Shown here piece after piece: positions 43,652 to 51,890 of a DNA stretch of 64,000 nucleotides. Source of the stretch: BAIKAL-G1 sp943370385 (GTDB lineage Bacteria; Cyanobacteriota; Cyanobacteriia; PCC-6307; Cyanobiaceae); the NCBI GenBank assembly GCA_943370385.1, contig CALRQT020000001.1:124001-188000 (forward strand), given 5' to 3'. The notes beneath the pieces are model-generated. The model searched no databases. It was not told the DNA's origin and was given only the letters and a program-made list of their open reading frames with translations. The translations under genes were made by a program, and so were the position numbers. Within the stretch, counting starts at the first letter, position 1; every line of letters begins with the position of its first letter.

Positions 43652-45028
43652 TTGGAACTCAGGCTTTCTTGGTTAAGAACTCGCCGGCGCTTGATAGCGG
43701 CCGCTGTTCTCGATTGGTGCATTCTGATCGGTAGCTACGGCTGGTTCTTTCACCAGCAGTTTGGCACTATCCCACTGCCAGGGCCCTCGATGTGGTTCTT
43801 GGCGGCCTCTTGGCAATTAATCAGCTATGTGTGTGGACGTTACGCCCCTTTAACCCAGGCCAAGTTGCGTCGCCTTTGGCCCAAGCAATTGCTGCTGACC
43901 TTGTTGACGCTTGCCTTGGTGCTAAGCGTTTATGTGGTCATGAATTGGATTGGCCACAGCCTCCAGCAAACAATTCGTAGTCCAGGCTTTTTACTGCCTT
44001 CTTTGCTGCTGACTAGTGGCCTCAGCTTGCTTGCCCAGTGGATCCTGCAGTTTGCCTTTGGTCAATCAGAACCGACCAAGGCGCGGTGGCTAGTGGTAGC
44101 AACGGACGACCAACTCCTGCGATTGCAGAATCTGCTGCTTCCCCACCAGCGCGGTAGGACAGTACAGCTGGCTCTTTTTGCCCATAGCGTAGATACGCTT
44201 CCTAAAGACCTCTCTGGTGTTCTGGTTTGGGATCCCAACCAACTTGATCGCCAACAGCAGCAAGTTCTCAGCCAACTGGAACAACAAGGCCTGGCTGTTC
44301 TTCCCCTGCCGCTGTGGTGTGAAGTGGCCTTGGAACGCTTCCCTCCCGAGCTCCTCACAACCAGTGATTTGCTTTGGTTGGGTTTTCAAGGAAATCACTC
44401 TGGAATGCAAAGTCGCATTAAGCGTCTCGGCGATGTCGCCTTGGCTCTAATTTTGCTTGTGATCACTTTGCCGCTAGTGCTCATAGCGGCACTCCTGATC
44501 TGGCTGGAAGATCGCCATTCTGTTTTCTACTCCCAAGAGCGGAGTGGCCTTGGCGGTGAGCCCTTTGTGATCTGGAAGTTGCGCTCGATGCGAGCCGATG
44601 CAGAGAAGGCTGGTCCCCAATGGGTGCGGCAGCGAGATCAGCGCATTACATGCATCGGGGCTTTGTTGCGCCGCACTAGGCTGGATGAGTTGCCCCAGCT
44701 CTGGAGCGTTGTCACGGGTGACATGAGCTTGATTGGGCCCCGTCCTGAAAGGCCCCATTTCGAGAAAGAGCTAGAACAACAAATTCCGCACTATCGCTTA
44801 CGCCATTCGATTCGGCCTGGCCTGAGTGGCTGGGCTCAAGTGAATTATCCTTACGGGGCCTCAGTTGAGGATTCTGCAAATAAACTCAGCTATGACCTGT
44901 ATTATATGCGCAATTTTTCGATTTGGCTTGATTTGTTGGTGATGATTAAAACAGTTCGGCTTGTGTTTAATGCTGGAGGGGCTGATCCCGGGAGTGCTTC
45001 GGCTCAACCTCTTGTCGTTGTTAATTAA
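43652..45028 (+). CDS. Polyprenyl-phosphate sugar-1-phosphate transferase (WbaP/WcaJ type)
   Basis: A 458-residue membrane enzyme that starts a glycan chain on undecaprenyl phosphate. It starts at TTG 43652. The N-terminal half has four hydrophobic helices (LIAAAVLDWCILIGSYGWFF and others), a soluble middle domain, then one more helix (ALILLVITLPLVLIAALLIW). The catalytic domain has SVFYSQERSGLGGEPFVIWK, LRSMRADAEKAGPQWV, TRLDELPQLWSVVTGDMSLI and GPRPERP. The following pseudogene ATG overlaps its stop (TAATG). Confidence 0.93.
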   Translation: MELRLSWLRTRRRLIAAAVLDWCILIGSYGWFFHQQFGTIPLPGPSMWFLAASWQLISYVCGRYAPLTQAKLRRLWPKQLLLTLLTLALVLSVYVVMNWIGHSLQQTIRSPGFLLPSLLLTSGLSLLAQWILQFAFGQSEPTKARWLVVATDDQLLRLQNLLLPHQRGRTVQLALFAHSVDTLPKDLSGVLVWDPNQLDRQQQQVLSQLEQQGLAVLPLPLWCEVALERFPPELLTTSDLLWLGFQGNHSGMQSRIKRLGDVALALILLVITLPLVLIAALLIWLEDRHSVFYSQERSGLGGEPFVIWKLRSMRADAEKAGPQWVRQRDQRITCIGALLRRTRLDELPQLWSVVTGDMSLIGPRPERPHFEKELEQQIPHYRLRHSIRPGLSGWAQVNYPYGASVEDSANKLSYDLYYMRNFSIWLDLLVMIKTVRLVFNAGGADPGSASAQPLVVVN

Positions 45029-45530
45029 TGAAAGCCGTAATCCTTGCCGGTGGGCTCGGCACCCGCATTAGCTAAGAAACCAGCATCAAGCCCAAACCGA
45101 TGGTGGAGATCGGCAGCAGGCCGATTCTCTGGCACATCCTCAAGATCTTTCGTATGCGTATGAGTTCGATGGAAGTGCCCCATAAAAAGACCGAGCCCTG
45201 AGAGATCACCCTGGTTGGATACTGGGGAAATCCAGTATGACCGGCGGCCAGCTGAAGCAGGTGCGTAATTACGTGCGGGATGAAGCCTTTTGCTTCACCT
45301 ATCGTGATGGCGCGGCCGATGTAGATATCACCGCCCAGATTGCCCATCACAAAACCTATGGTCGGCTGGGCACTGTTACGGCCGTTGAACCTCCTGGCCG
45401 TTATGGGGCTCTGCAGTTTGGCGATAATGCGGCGGTTTCTGGATTCCAGGAAAAGCCCCAGTGGTAATGGGGGCTGGATCTATGGGGGGTCTTCTTGATA
45501 GAGCCCGAGGGAATCGATCTCATCGGGGGT
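45028..45530 (+). pseudogene. rfbF: Broken glucose-1-phosphate cytidylyltransferase (rfbF)
   Basis: Reads MKAVILAGGLGTRIS then a TAA stop at 45073-45075, then ETSIKPKPMVEIGSRPILWH. Later frames give MTGGQLKQVRNYVRDEAFCF, TAQIAHHKTYGRLGTVTAVE and SGFQEKPQW. All are pieces of RfbF (CDP-glucose synthesis) in the right order, but large parts are missing and the frame changes at least once near 45235. It was positioned to be co-translated with the sugar transferase before it broke. Confidence 0.85.
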
Positions 45531-45537
45531 GATGCTC

Positions 45538-45816
45538 GATGCCTCCTTCTGGGAGGGACACCGCGTCCTGCTGTCCGGCCATACCTGCTTTAAGGAGAGG
45601 TTTCTGCTCTGGTTGGAGGAGCTGGGGACCCAGGTGTAGTTATAGTCTCTCGGGCCTGAGCCGGAACCTAATTTGTTCTGTCAGCTCGCCCTGGCCAGGC
45701 CCGCCGGTGACCCCTGGCAGCACCAAAACTGCGATCTGGCCGATCTGGAGGCTCAGCCCCTTGTGCGGCGCAGCTACGAGGATCCTCTTGGCACCTGGGC
45801 CACCAACTATCCGGGT
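45538..45816 (+). pseudogene. rfbG: Broken CDP-glucose 4,6-dehydratase fragment (rfbG)
   Basis: The frame from 45538 reads DASFWEGHRVLLSGHTCFKE then RFLLWLEELGTQV, two TAG stops near 45636-45645, PNLFCQ..., CDLADLEA and QPLVRRSYEDPLGTWATN. These match the start and the middle of RfbG with an internal loss of roughly 50 residues before QPLVRR, and the NAD loop is poor (SGHTCFKE). At 45817 the frame passes without a shift into gmd sequence, making a chimera. Confidence 0.8.
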
Positions 45817-46505
45817 AGCCCCTACGGAAAGACCAAGCTCTGCGCCTAATGGATCACGGTTAACTACCGCGAGGCCTATGGCATGTATGCCTGCAATGGG
45901 ATTCTGTTCAACCACGAATCACCGCGGCGGGGTGAAACCTTCGTGACACGCAAGATCCCCGCGGCCTAGCGCGGATTGATGCGGGGCTCGATCAGTGCCT
46001 TTTCATGGGCAACCTTGATTCCCTGCGCGATTGGGGCCACACCCGCGGCTACGTGGAAATGCAGTGGCGGATGCTGCAACAGGAGGACCCACCGGAAGAT
46101 TTCGTGATTGCCACCGGGCGGCAGGAATCGGTGCGCCGCTTTATTGAACTGGCAGCAGTGGAGTTGGGTTGGGGCGCTGATGGCGAGCAGCCAATCCGGT
46201 GGCAGGGTGAGGGTGTGGAGGAGATCGGCCGCCGCGCCGACACCGGTGCCGTGGTGGTGCGGATCGACCCGCGCTACTTCCGCCCCGCCGAGGTGGAAAG
46301 CCTGCTGGGCGATCCAAGTAAAGCCAAAGAGAAACTGGGCTGGACACCCACCACCACTCTCGAAGAGCTGGTGGCCGAAATGGTGGCGGCTGATAAGGAG
46401 GAGGAGGCCAAGGAGGCCCTGCTACGCCGCAAGGGCTTTGCGGTGGTGGGTTCGATGGAGAATCCGCCCACCAACGCTGCTGCTGTAGCAGCCGCCAAAC
46501 CATGA
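45817..46505 (+). pseudogene. gmd: 5'-truncated, frameshifted GDP-mannose 4,6-dehydratase (gmd)
   Basis: Only the C-terminal part of Gmd is present. It starts SPYGKTKLCA (active-site YxxxK kept), a TAA at 45847 replaces the usual Tyr, then WITVNYREAYGMYACNGILF and NHESPRRGETFVTRKI. A TAG at 45967 and a one-base shift precede the clean frame from 46005 (MGNLDSLRDWGHTRGYVEMQ ... RKGFAVVGSMENPPTN). The 46005-46505 ORF could be translated (166 aa) but lacks the NAD-binding half. It overlaps fcl by 4 bp (ATGA), the normal gmd-fcl layout. Confidence 0.88.
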
Positions 46506-47566
46506 GCTCCCTGATCACACCGGAAGACCGGATCTATGTGGCCGGCCACCGTGGCATGGCGGGTAGTGCCATCTGCCGGGCCCTGCAACGGGGGGGCTAC
46601 AACCAGATCTTCACAGCCAACCGCGCCGAGCTGGATCTGCTCGATGGCGGAACGGTGGAGCGCTGGTTCGCAGAGCACCAGCCCACCGTGGTGGTGCTGG
46701 CGGCCGCCAAGGTGGGCGGTATTGCGGCCAACAGCGCCTACCCGGCAGACTTCCTGCTCGACAACCTCAAGATCCAGACCCATGTGATCGAATCGGGTTG
46801 GCGCAGCGGCGTGCGACGCTTGTTGTTTCTGGGCAGCAGCTGTATCTACCCCAAATTCGCCGCCCAGCCGATCCGGGAAGAAGCCCTGCTCACCGGGGCG
46901 CTCGAGCTCACTAACGAGTGGTATGCAATCGCCAAGATCACCGGCATCATGCTGTGTGAGGCGCTGCGGGCCCAGCACGGCTTTGATGCCATCACCCTGA
47001 TGCCCACCAATCTTTACGGCCAAGGCGACAACTACCACCCAACCAACAGCCATGTGCTGCCGGCCCTGATCCGCCGCTTCCACGAGGCGGCTGAGGCCAA
47101 CGCTCCCAGCGTCACCTGCTGGGGCACTGGCACACCCCTGCGGGAGTTCCTGCATGTGGATGATCTAGGCGAGGCCTATGTGTTTGCCCTCGATCACTGG
47201 CAGCCCGGTCTTGATCAGCTCCAGTTTCTGAACGTGGGTACGGGCATCGACCTAAGCATCCGAGAGCTGGCCGAGGCAGTGGCAGCCGCCACCGGTTTCC
47301 AGGGTGAGATCTGTTGGGACGCCAGCAAGCCCGACGGCAGACCCAAAAAACAACTGGATGTGAGCCGATTGGGGGCACTGGGCTGGAAAGCCCGCATCCC
47401 GCTAAGGGAAAGGACTGAGAAGTACCGTAGACCTGTTTCGAAAAGAACCAGAAGAAAGGATTCTCTGACGATAAATTCGAATCGGCCAGCAAGCCACCAA
47501 GAAACAAAAACCACAGATGACTCAAGTCACGCACATACGACCAAAAACAAGACTTTCAGCCTTTGA
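46502..47566 (+). CDS. fcl: GDP-L-fucose synthase, with frameshifted C-terminus
   Basis: An NADP-dependent epimerase-reductase that makes GDP-L-fucose. Seen: RIYVAGHRGMAGSAICRALQ, AAAKVGGIAANSAYPADFLL, LLFLGSSCIYPKFAAQPIRE, the YxxxK in NEWYAIAKITGIML, and PLREFLHVDDLGEAYVFALD. After ARIPLRE the tail becomes basic and unlike the family. Dropping one A from the AAA at 47409-47411 restores GLRSTVDLFRKEPEERIL and a stop at 47466-47468. As read, the product has about 50 foreign residues and overlaps the next gene by 50 bp. Its usual partner gmd is broken, though another copy may exist elsewhere. Confidence 0.88.
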   Translation: MSSLITPEDRIYVAGHRGMAGSAICRALQRGGYNQIFTANRAELDLLDGGTVERWFAEHQPTVVVLAAAKVGGIAANSAYPADFLLDNLKIQTHVIESGWRSGVRRLLFLGSSCIYPKFAAQPIREEALLTGALELTNEWYAIAKITGIMLCEALRAQHGFDAITLMPTNLYGQGDNYHPTNSHVLPALIRRFHEAAEANAPSVTCWGTGTPLREFLHVDDLGEAYVFALDHWQPGLDQLQFLNVGTGIDLSIRELAEAVAAATGFQGEICWDASKPDGRPKKQLDVSRLGALGWKARIPLRERTEKYRRPVSKRTRRKDSLTINSNRPASHQETKTTDDSSHAHTTKNKTFSL

Positions 47567-48338
47567 GTGGAGAGAGGTGTTCGCTTATCGAGACCTTCTT
47601 TATTATTTATCAATGCGAGATGTCAAGATTCGCCACAAGCAAACCAGCCTAGGCGTGATCTGGGTCGTTCTTCAACCTCTTGTACCCGCAGTCATCTTTG
47701 CCGTTTTGTTTGGAAACTTTGGCAGACTTCCCAGCAATGGTCAACCCTACATATTGATGGTATTCACCGGGCTCGTTTCCTGGGGATTTTTAAACAATTC
47801 GGTGGCAAGAGGTAGCGGGAGCCTGGTTGCGAGCTCAAACCTACTTTCCAAGATCTACTTTCCACGCATTATCATCCCACTAGCGTCGATGTCATCGGTG
47901 GTGATTGATGGCTTGATTGGATTAGCTGCCATGGCCGTTCTAGCCATTCTTTTTGGCATTCAACCAGGTCTCCACCTACTGGCGGCACCCTTTTTCTTGA
48001 CAGCATCCTTGCTGATGGGGCTGGGCTTAACACTGTTCAGCGCATCAATTAACGTTTACAAGAGGGATATAGGCTACGCCATTCCGTTTATACTTCAGGC
48101 CTGGAACTATATGACGCCGATCGTGTACTCCAGCGAACTGATTCCGAAGAAATGGATGTTCTTGTACTCACTAAATCCAACAGTTGGCCTCATTGAAGGC
48201 TTCCGCTGGTCTATCTTGGGGGGACGTCCCGCATCGCCACTTATGCTTACAACAATGCTGGTTGGTATTGTTGTGTCGCTGGTTGCAGGCTTCGCCGTAT
48301 TTCAGAAAATCGAACGCGGCTTCGTGGACATTATTTAA
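47517..48338 (+). CDS. wzm: Polysaccharide ABC exporter, permease (Wzm/KpsM-like)
   Basis: A 273-residue ABC-2-type membrane protein with six hydrophobic segments. Family traits are the start FAYRDLLYYLSMRDVKIRHK, QTSLGVIWVVLQPLVPAVIF, LVASSNLLSKIYFPRIIIPL, SINVYKRDIGYAIPFILQAW, YMTPIVYSSELIPKKW and YSLNPTVGLIEGFRW. With the next gene it would export lipid-linked O-antigen or capsule across the inner membrane. GC is clearly lower than upstream. Confidence 0.94.
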   Translation: MTQVTHIRPKTRLSAFEWREVFAYRDLLYYLSMRDVKIRHKQTSLGVIWVVLQPLVPAVIFAVLFGNFGRLPSNGQPYILMVFTGLVSWGFLNNSVARGSGSLVASSNLLSKIYFPRIIIPLASMSSVVIDGLIGLAAMAVLAILFGIQPGLHLLAAPFFLTASLLMGLGLTLFSASINVYKRDIGYAIPFILQAWNYMTPIVYSSELIPKKWMFLYSLNPTVGLIEGFRWSILGGRPASPLMLTTMLVGIVVSLVAGFAVFQKIERGFVDII

Positions 48339-48346
48339 ACAACGTT

Positions 48347-49600
48347 ATGCATTCACCCTCTGACGTTGCTATCAGCGTTCGCTCGCTAGGAAAGTCTTAC
48401 GAAATCCAGCACCAAGCTATTAGTTCTAATCAAACAGCGCGAACCAGCAAAAGAGGTTTCGCCTGGCCTTGGCAAGATTCAAATAGCAGCAACAAATTCT
48501 TATCTGAAACATTCTGGGCACTACAAGATATTAGCTTTGATGTTCCGCGCGGCAAAGTATTTGGCGTCATAGGAAGGAATGGCGCCGGTAAAAGTACATT
48601 GCTCAAGATTTTATCTCGCATCACGGATCCGAGCACAGGTCAAGCTGACATACGTGGACGCGTAGGCTCCCTTCTAGAAGTTGGCACAGGATTTCACCCT
48701 GAGCTGTCAGGCAGAGAAAACATTTATCTCAATGGCACACTACTAGGCATGCGGCGACGTGAGATCAATGCTGTATTCGATGAGATTGTTGACTTTGCGG
48801 AAGTTTCTCGATTCATAGACACACCAGTTAAGCGCTACTCGAGCGGTATGTACGTGCGTCTTGCTTTTGCGGTCGCCGCCCACCTGCAGCCTGAAGTTCT
48901 GATAATCGACGAAGTATTGGCCGTTGGCGATATAAGTTTCCAAAAAAAATGCCTAGGCAAGATGAAAGACGTGACCGGCGAGGGGCGCACGGTGCTATTT
49001 GTTAGCCATAGCATAAGTACTGTCAATAGCATTTGCGACGAGTGCTTACTACTCGAAGATGGACGAGTCAGGATGGCGGGACCAACAACAGAGGTTACGA
49101 AAGCCTACTTTGAAAATAGTCTAGAAGCGATAGGATCAACCCTTAATCTCACCGAAGACCCCATTGGCAATGATGTTGCACGACTGCTTTCGGCAAGACT
49201 AGTCAACCCCGCAGGCGAGCAGATTGCCCACACACAAATAGAACACGGATTTGGCATTGAAATAGTTTACGAGGTAAACATGCCAGGAAAAGCAATAGTT
49301 CCAAATATCCATCTTTTCCGAGATGGGACATGTGCCTTCATGACCTGGCCCACAATACTTCCAAACTCGCGACCAGGCCTCTGCAAGGCGACTGCTTGGG
49401 TGCCTCCATACTTACTGAACGAAGGACAATATATCGTTAATTTCGGACTTAGCACATGGGATCCGGTACAAGTCCACTCTGACGTCAGAGATCGTTTTAG
49501 CTTCAACGTTATTGAAGATATATCTGACAATTCAAGGCATGGCTTCATTCAGATTTTGCCGGGAGCCGTGAGGCCTAAGCTGGAATGGCTATTTGAATGA
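48347..49600 (+). CDS. wzt: Polysaccharide ABC exporter, ATPase (Wzt-like)
   Basis: A 417-residue protein. The ATPase has Walker A VIGRNGAGKSTLLKILSRIT near residue 80, a Wzt-type signature VKRYSSGMYVRLAFAVAAHL near 165 and Walker B QPEVLIIDEVLAVGD near 187. The C-terminal 160 residues (NDVARLLSARLVNPAGEQIA ... FSTWDPV-like sheets) form a Wzt-type carbohydrate-binding domain that selects the finished chain. It follows wzm by 8 bp. Base composition is AT-rich like its partner, fitting joint transfer. Confidence 0.94.
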   Translation: MHSPSDVAISVRSLGKSYEIQHQAISSNQTARTSKRGFAWPWQDSNSSNKFLSETFWALQDISFDVPRGKVFGVIGRNGAGKSTLLKILSRITDPSTGQADIRGRVGSLLEVGTGFHPELSGRENIYLNGTLLGMRRREINAVFDEIVDFAEVSRFIDTPVKRYSSGMYVRLAFAVAAHLQPEVLIIDEVLAVGDISFQKKCLGKMKDVTGEGRTVLFVSHSISTVNSICDECLLLEDGRVRMAGPTTEVTKAYFENSLEAIGSTLNLTEDPIGNDVARLLSARLVNPAGEQIAHTQIEHGFGIEIVYEVNMPGKAIVPNIHLFRDGTCAFMTWPTILPNSRPGLCKATAWVPPYLLNEGQYIVNFGLSTWDPVQVHSDVRDRFSFNVIEDISDNSRHGFIQILPGAVRPKLEWLFE

Positions 49601-49801
49601 ACCCAATACAGTGGCCTAATTACAAATACAAACCAACTAGCCTTTGCGCTTGCAATACTTAGATTATATTTCGAGTTGCAGCGGCACATCTGTGCAAGAC
49701 CAAGAGACCATAGCGTTCCAGTAATATGTGACCAAAGTCATGCTTGGCGTCCTCAGCCCTTAGAAAGCAAGACAAAATGTCCAAATTTCATGTGGACAAG
49801 C

Positions 49802-49810
49802 GGGGGGGGG
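49802..49810 (+). repeat. G9 homopolymer in an AT-rich intergenic region
   Basis: Nine G bases lie 64 bases before the ATG of the next gene, within an otherwise AT-rich 274 bp gap. Homopolymers of this length can slip during replication; here it could change promoter spacing rather than a reading frame. Confidence 0.6.
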
Positions 49811-49874
49811 CAGAATTAAATTAGATTAACATTTTTATTTACTAACAACTTACCAGCTTACTTGCGACAAGCCG

Positions 49875-50765
49875 ATGATCAAACTAGAACTTCAAAACTA
49901 CAAGTCAGAAGATGGTTCACTTTGTTCAATTAATATGGCACAGATTGCAAGCCTCAACAAGGCAGAAGCATTTATTGAAACAGGCACTTACCTAGGAAAC
50001 ACTGTAAGCGCAATGCGAAATGTATTCAAATATATATACAGCATCGAGCTTTCTGAAGAGCTCTATTCTCAGGCAGTAAAGCGCTTTGCCGGAGATCAGC
50101 ACATCAAATTATTATTTGGCAGCTCAACCGAAAAACTTGAGGAAGCAGCACTAATGACCGCTGATCTGAGATCAGTTCTTTGGCTTGATGCGCACTGGAG
50201 CGCGGGGAACACATCTCGAGGGGCTAATAATACACCAATAATAAAGGAATTAAAGATCATTGCTAAGCAAAATCTGAAAGAAGTAATAATAATGGTTGAC
50301 GACCTGCGGTATTTTGCTGAAATACAAACTGGATTTGACACCCATGAGTCAAATTATGGCTATCCGCTACTGGGCCCGCTTATTGATTACATTCACAACA
50401 TAATGCCGGCGCATATCCCCATTTGCAATGGCGACATTCTTCTAATACTTCCAAGGCATATATACGATACGATTGCGATCTCTAGTGTCTTACATGCAAC
50501 AAATAAATTGCGAACCAAGCCAAAAATACGTGAAGTGACTCACGACTTAGAGGCCATTATTTCTACTGCACAAGGGAAGGAGCGAGATACACTAATGAAG
50601 CTACCAGAAATATTCAGTCCTAGCCTCAGATATGGGATAGGCGGAGATTATCTCTATTGGCGTGGATTAGTCTTGGAAAATGACAAGCTTTATGATCAAG
50701 CGCAAAATGATTTCTACTTAGCTCGCAAGTGTGGCATCAGCGTGCCCACTCGCATTTGGGAGTAA
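49875..50765 (+). CDS. Unassigned protein, possibly SAM-methyltransferase-like fold
   Basis: A 296-residue AT-rich gene. Residues 20-60 (AQIASLNKAEAFIETGTYLG, then NTVSAMRNVFKYIYSIELSE) look like a Rossmann methyltransferase core: ETGTYLGNT for motif I and YSIEL for the acidic end of strand 2. LWLDAHWSAGNTSRG and EVIIMVDDLRYF resemble later strands. It lacks a recognisable catalytic motif, and the C-terminal 80 residues may be a TPR-like hairpin (YLYWRGLVLENDKLYDQAQN). It lies next to an FkbM-type gene. Family membership is an inference. Confidence 0.55.
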   Translation: MIKLELQNYKSEDGSLCSINMAQIASLNKAEAFIETGTYLGNTVSAMRNVFKYIYSIELSEELYSQAVKRFAGDQHIKLLFGSSTEKLEEAALMTADLRSVLWLDAHWSAGNTSRGANNTPIIKELKIIAKQNLKEVIIMVDDLRYFAEIQTGFDTHESNYGYPLLGPLIDYIHNIMPAHIPICNGDILLILPRHIYDTIAISSVLHATNKLRTKPKIREVTHDLEAIISTAQGKERDTLMKLPEIFSPSLRYGIGGDYLYWRGLVLENDKLYDQAQNDFYLARKCGISVPTRIWE

Positions 50766-50769
50766 AGAC

Positions 50770-51516
50770 ATGAGACTGATTACCAAGACATTACGTATTG
50801 TTTCCACATTAGCCTCCAAAGCAGCATCTAATCTTGAACCACCTCTACCTGCACCTCCAGAAGAGCCTCAAATAATCCCGTCCGAAAAAGAGCTAGCCTA
50901 TAAAAGATGGATAACGGATGATGGAGACAGAACCCATCGCCTCAACTACGATTTAAAGCCATCAGATATCGTTATAGATCTTGGCGGATACAGGGGGCAA
51001 TGGTCAAGCGATATCTATTCACGATATTTATGCAAAGTTCATATATTCGAGCCAGTCACAGAGTATGCTGAGTCAATCCAATCGCGCTATAAAATGAACC
51101 CAGACATCATGGTATATAATTATGCCTTGGGGGCCAGGTCAGGTGAAATACAGGTTTACTTATCCGACGATGCATCAAGCTCTTTCAAAGACTCTGGAGA
51201 AGTCTTAACTGCATCAGTCGTTGCTTTCAATAACTGGATAGAGGAGCATAAAATACACGAGGTAGCTTTGTTAAAGATTAATATCGAAGGCGCCGAATAC
51301 GATCTTTTAGATCATTTGATTGCTACAGGTACAATAAAGAAAATTCGCAATATTCAGGTTCAGTTTCATGACTTTGTGCCAGATTCCACATTGCGAGCCC
51401 ATCAAATTCAGCATGGGTTGCAAAAATATCATAAGTTAACGTACAAATATCCTTTTATTTGGGAAAACTGGGAGAAATTAGACAGCAATACAAGTAACGA
51501 TGAAAAAGCATCATAA
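50770..51516 (+). CDS. FkbM-family methyltransferase
   Basis: A 248-residue protein from the ATG 50770. The SAM-binding motif I is SDIVIDLGGYRGQWSSDIYS, followed by KVHIFEPVTEYAESIQSRYK, NYALGARSGEIQVYLSDDAS and, typical for FkbM, VALLKINIEGAEYDLLDHLI. The family O-methylates sugars in surface glycans and antibiotics. GC is low (about 40% by eye). It starts 4 bases after the previous stop, so the two AT-rich genes are one unit. Confidence 0.88.
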   Translation: MRLITKTLRIVSTLASKAASNLEPPLPAPPEEPQIIPSEKELAYKRWITDDGDRTHRLNYDLKPSDIVIDLGGYRGQWSSDIYSRYLCKVHIFEPVTEYAESIQSRYKMNPDIMVYNYALGARSGEIQVYLSDDASSSFKDSGEVLTASVVAFNNWIEEHKIHEVALLKINIEGAEYDLLDHLIATGTIKKIRNIQVQFHDFVPDSTLRAHQIQHGLQKYHKLTYKYPFIWENWEKLDSNTSNDEKAS

Positions 51517-51890
51517 ATATGGGTATATGTGCATACTCAATAGACAACTCCGAGGAGGCAGGCATTCTCAGGGCTTTTGCATCCCCTTCCATCGAATACT
51601 TGCATCTTCGAATGTCTACAGGCGGGGCAGTAGTCGCATTTCCATTACGGCCACTGTTGGAGAATATGTTACATACTCATAAATCAAGGATCTCTTTAGT
51701 GTAGCAGCAACCGCAATTTATCGACATATATGTACCAAGCATGCTCTAATGCATCTCGACAGCGTCTAGTCTGTCTATATGCATGGTGGCCCGTCTACCT
51801 CTTTGCCAAGAGTCTAGATACATGGGCGCCTCATATTTTTGAATCAATAGTCACAAATGACATTATTCGAATGCTCTCCGAGGCCGACAC
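51517..51890. other. Intergenic 374 bp at a composition boundary
   Basis: No gene is recognised. Short open frames lack ribosome-binding sites and meaning. Base composition changes here from the AT-rich block on the left to a moderately GC-rich glycosyltransferase operon on the right, so this may be an insertion or recombination joint. Confidence 0.5.

Noticed and set aside
46141..47155. Minus-strand frames opposite gmd remnant and fcl
   Set aside because: Composition of a shadow frame; the plus strand has clear family matches.
49601..49874. Searched for a tRNA or small RNA in the AT-rich gap before 49875
   Set aside because: No T-loop (GTTCGAATC) or cloverleaf arms found; only a G9 run is notable.
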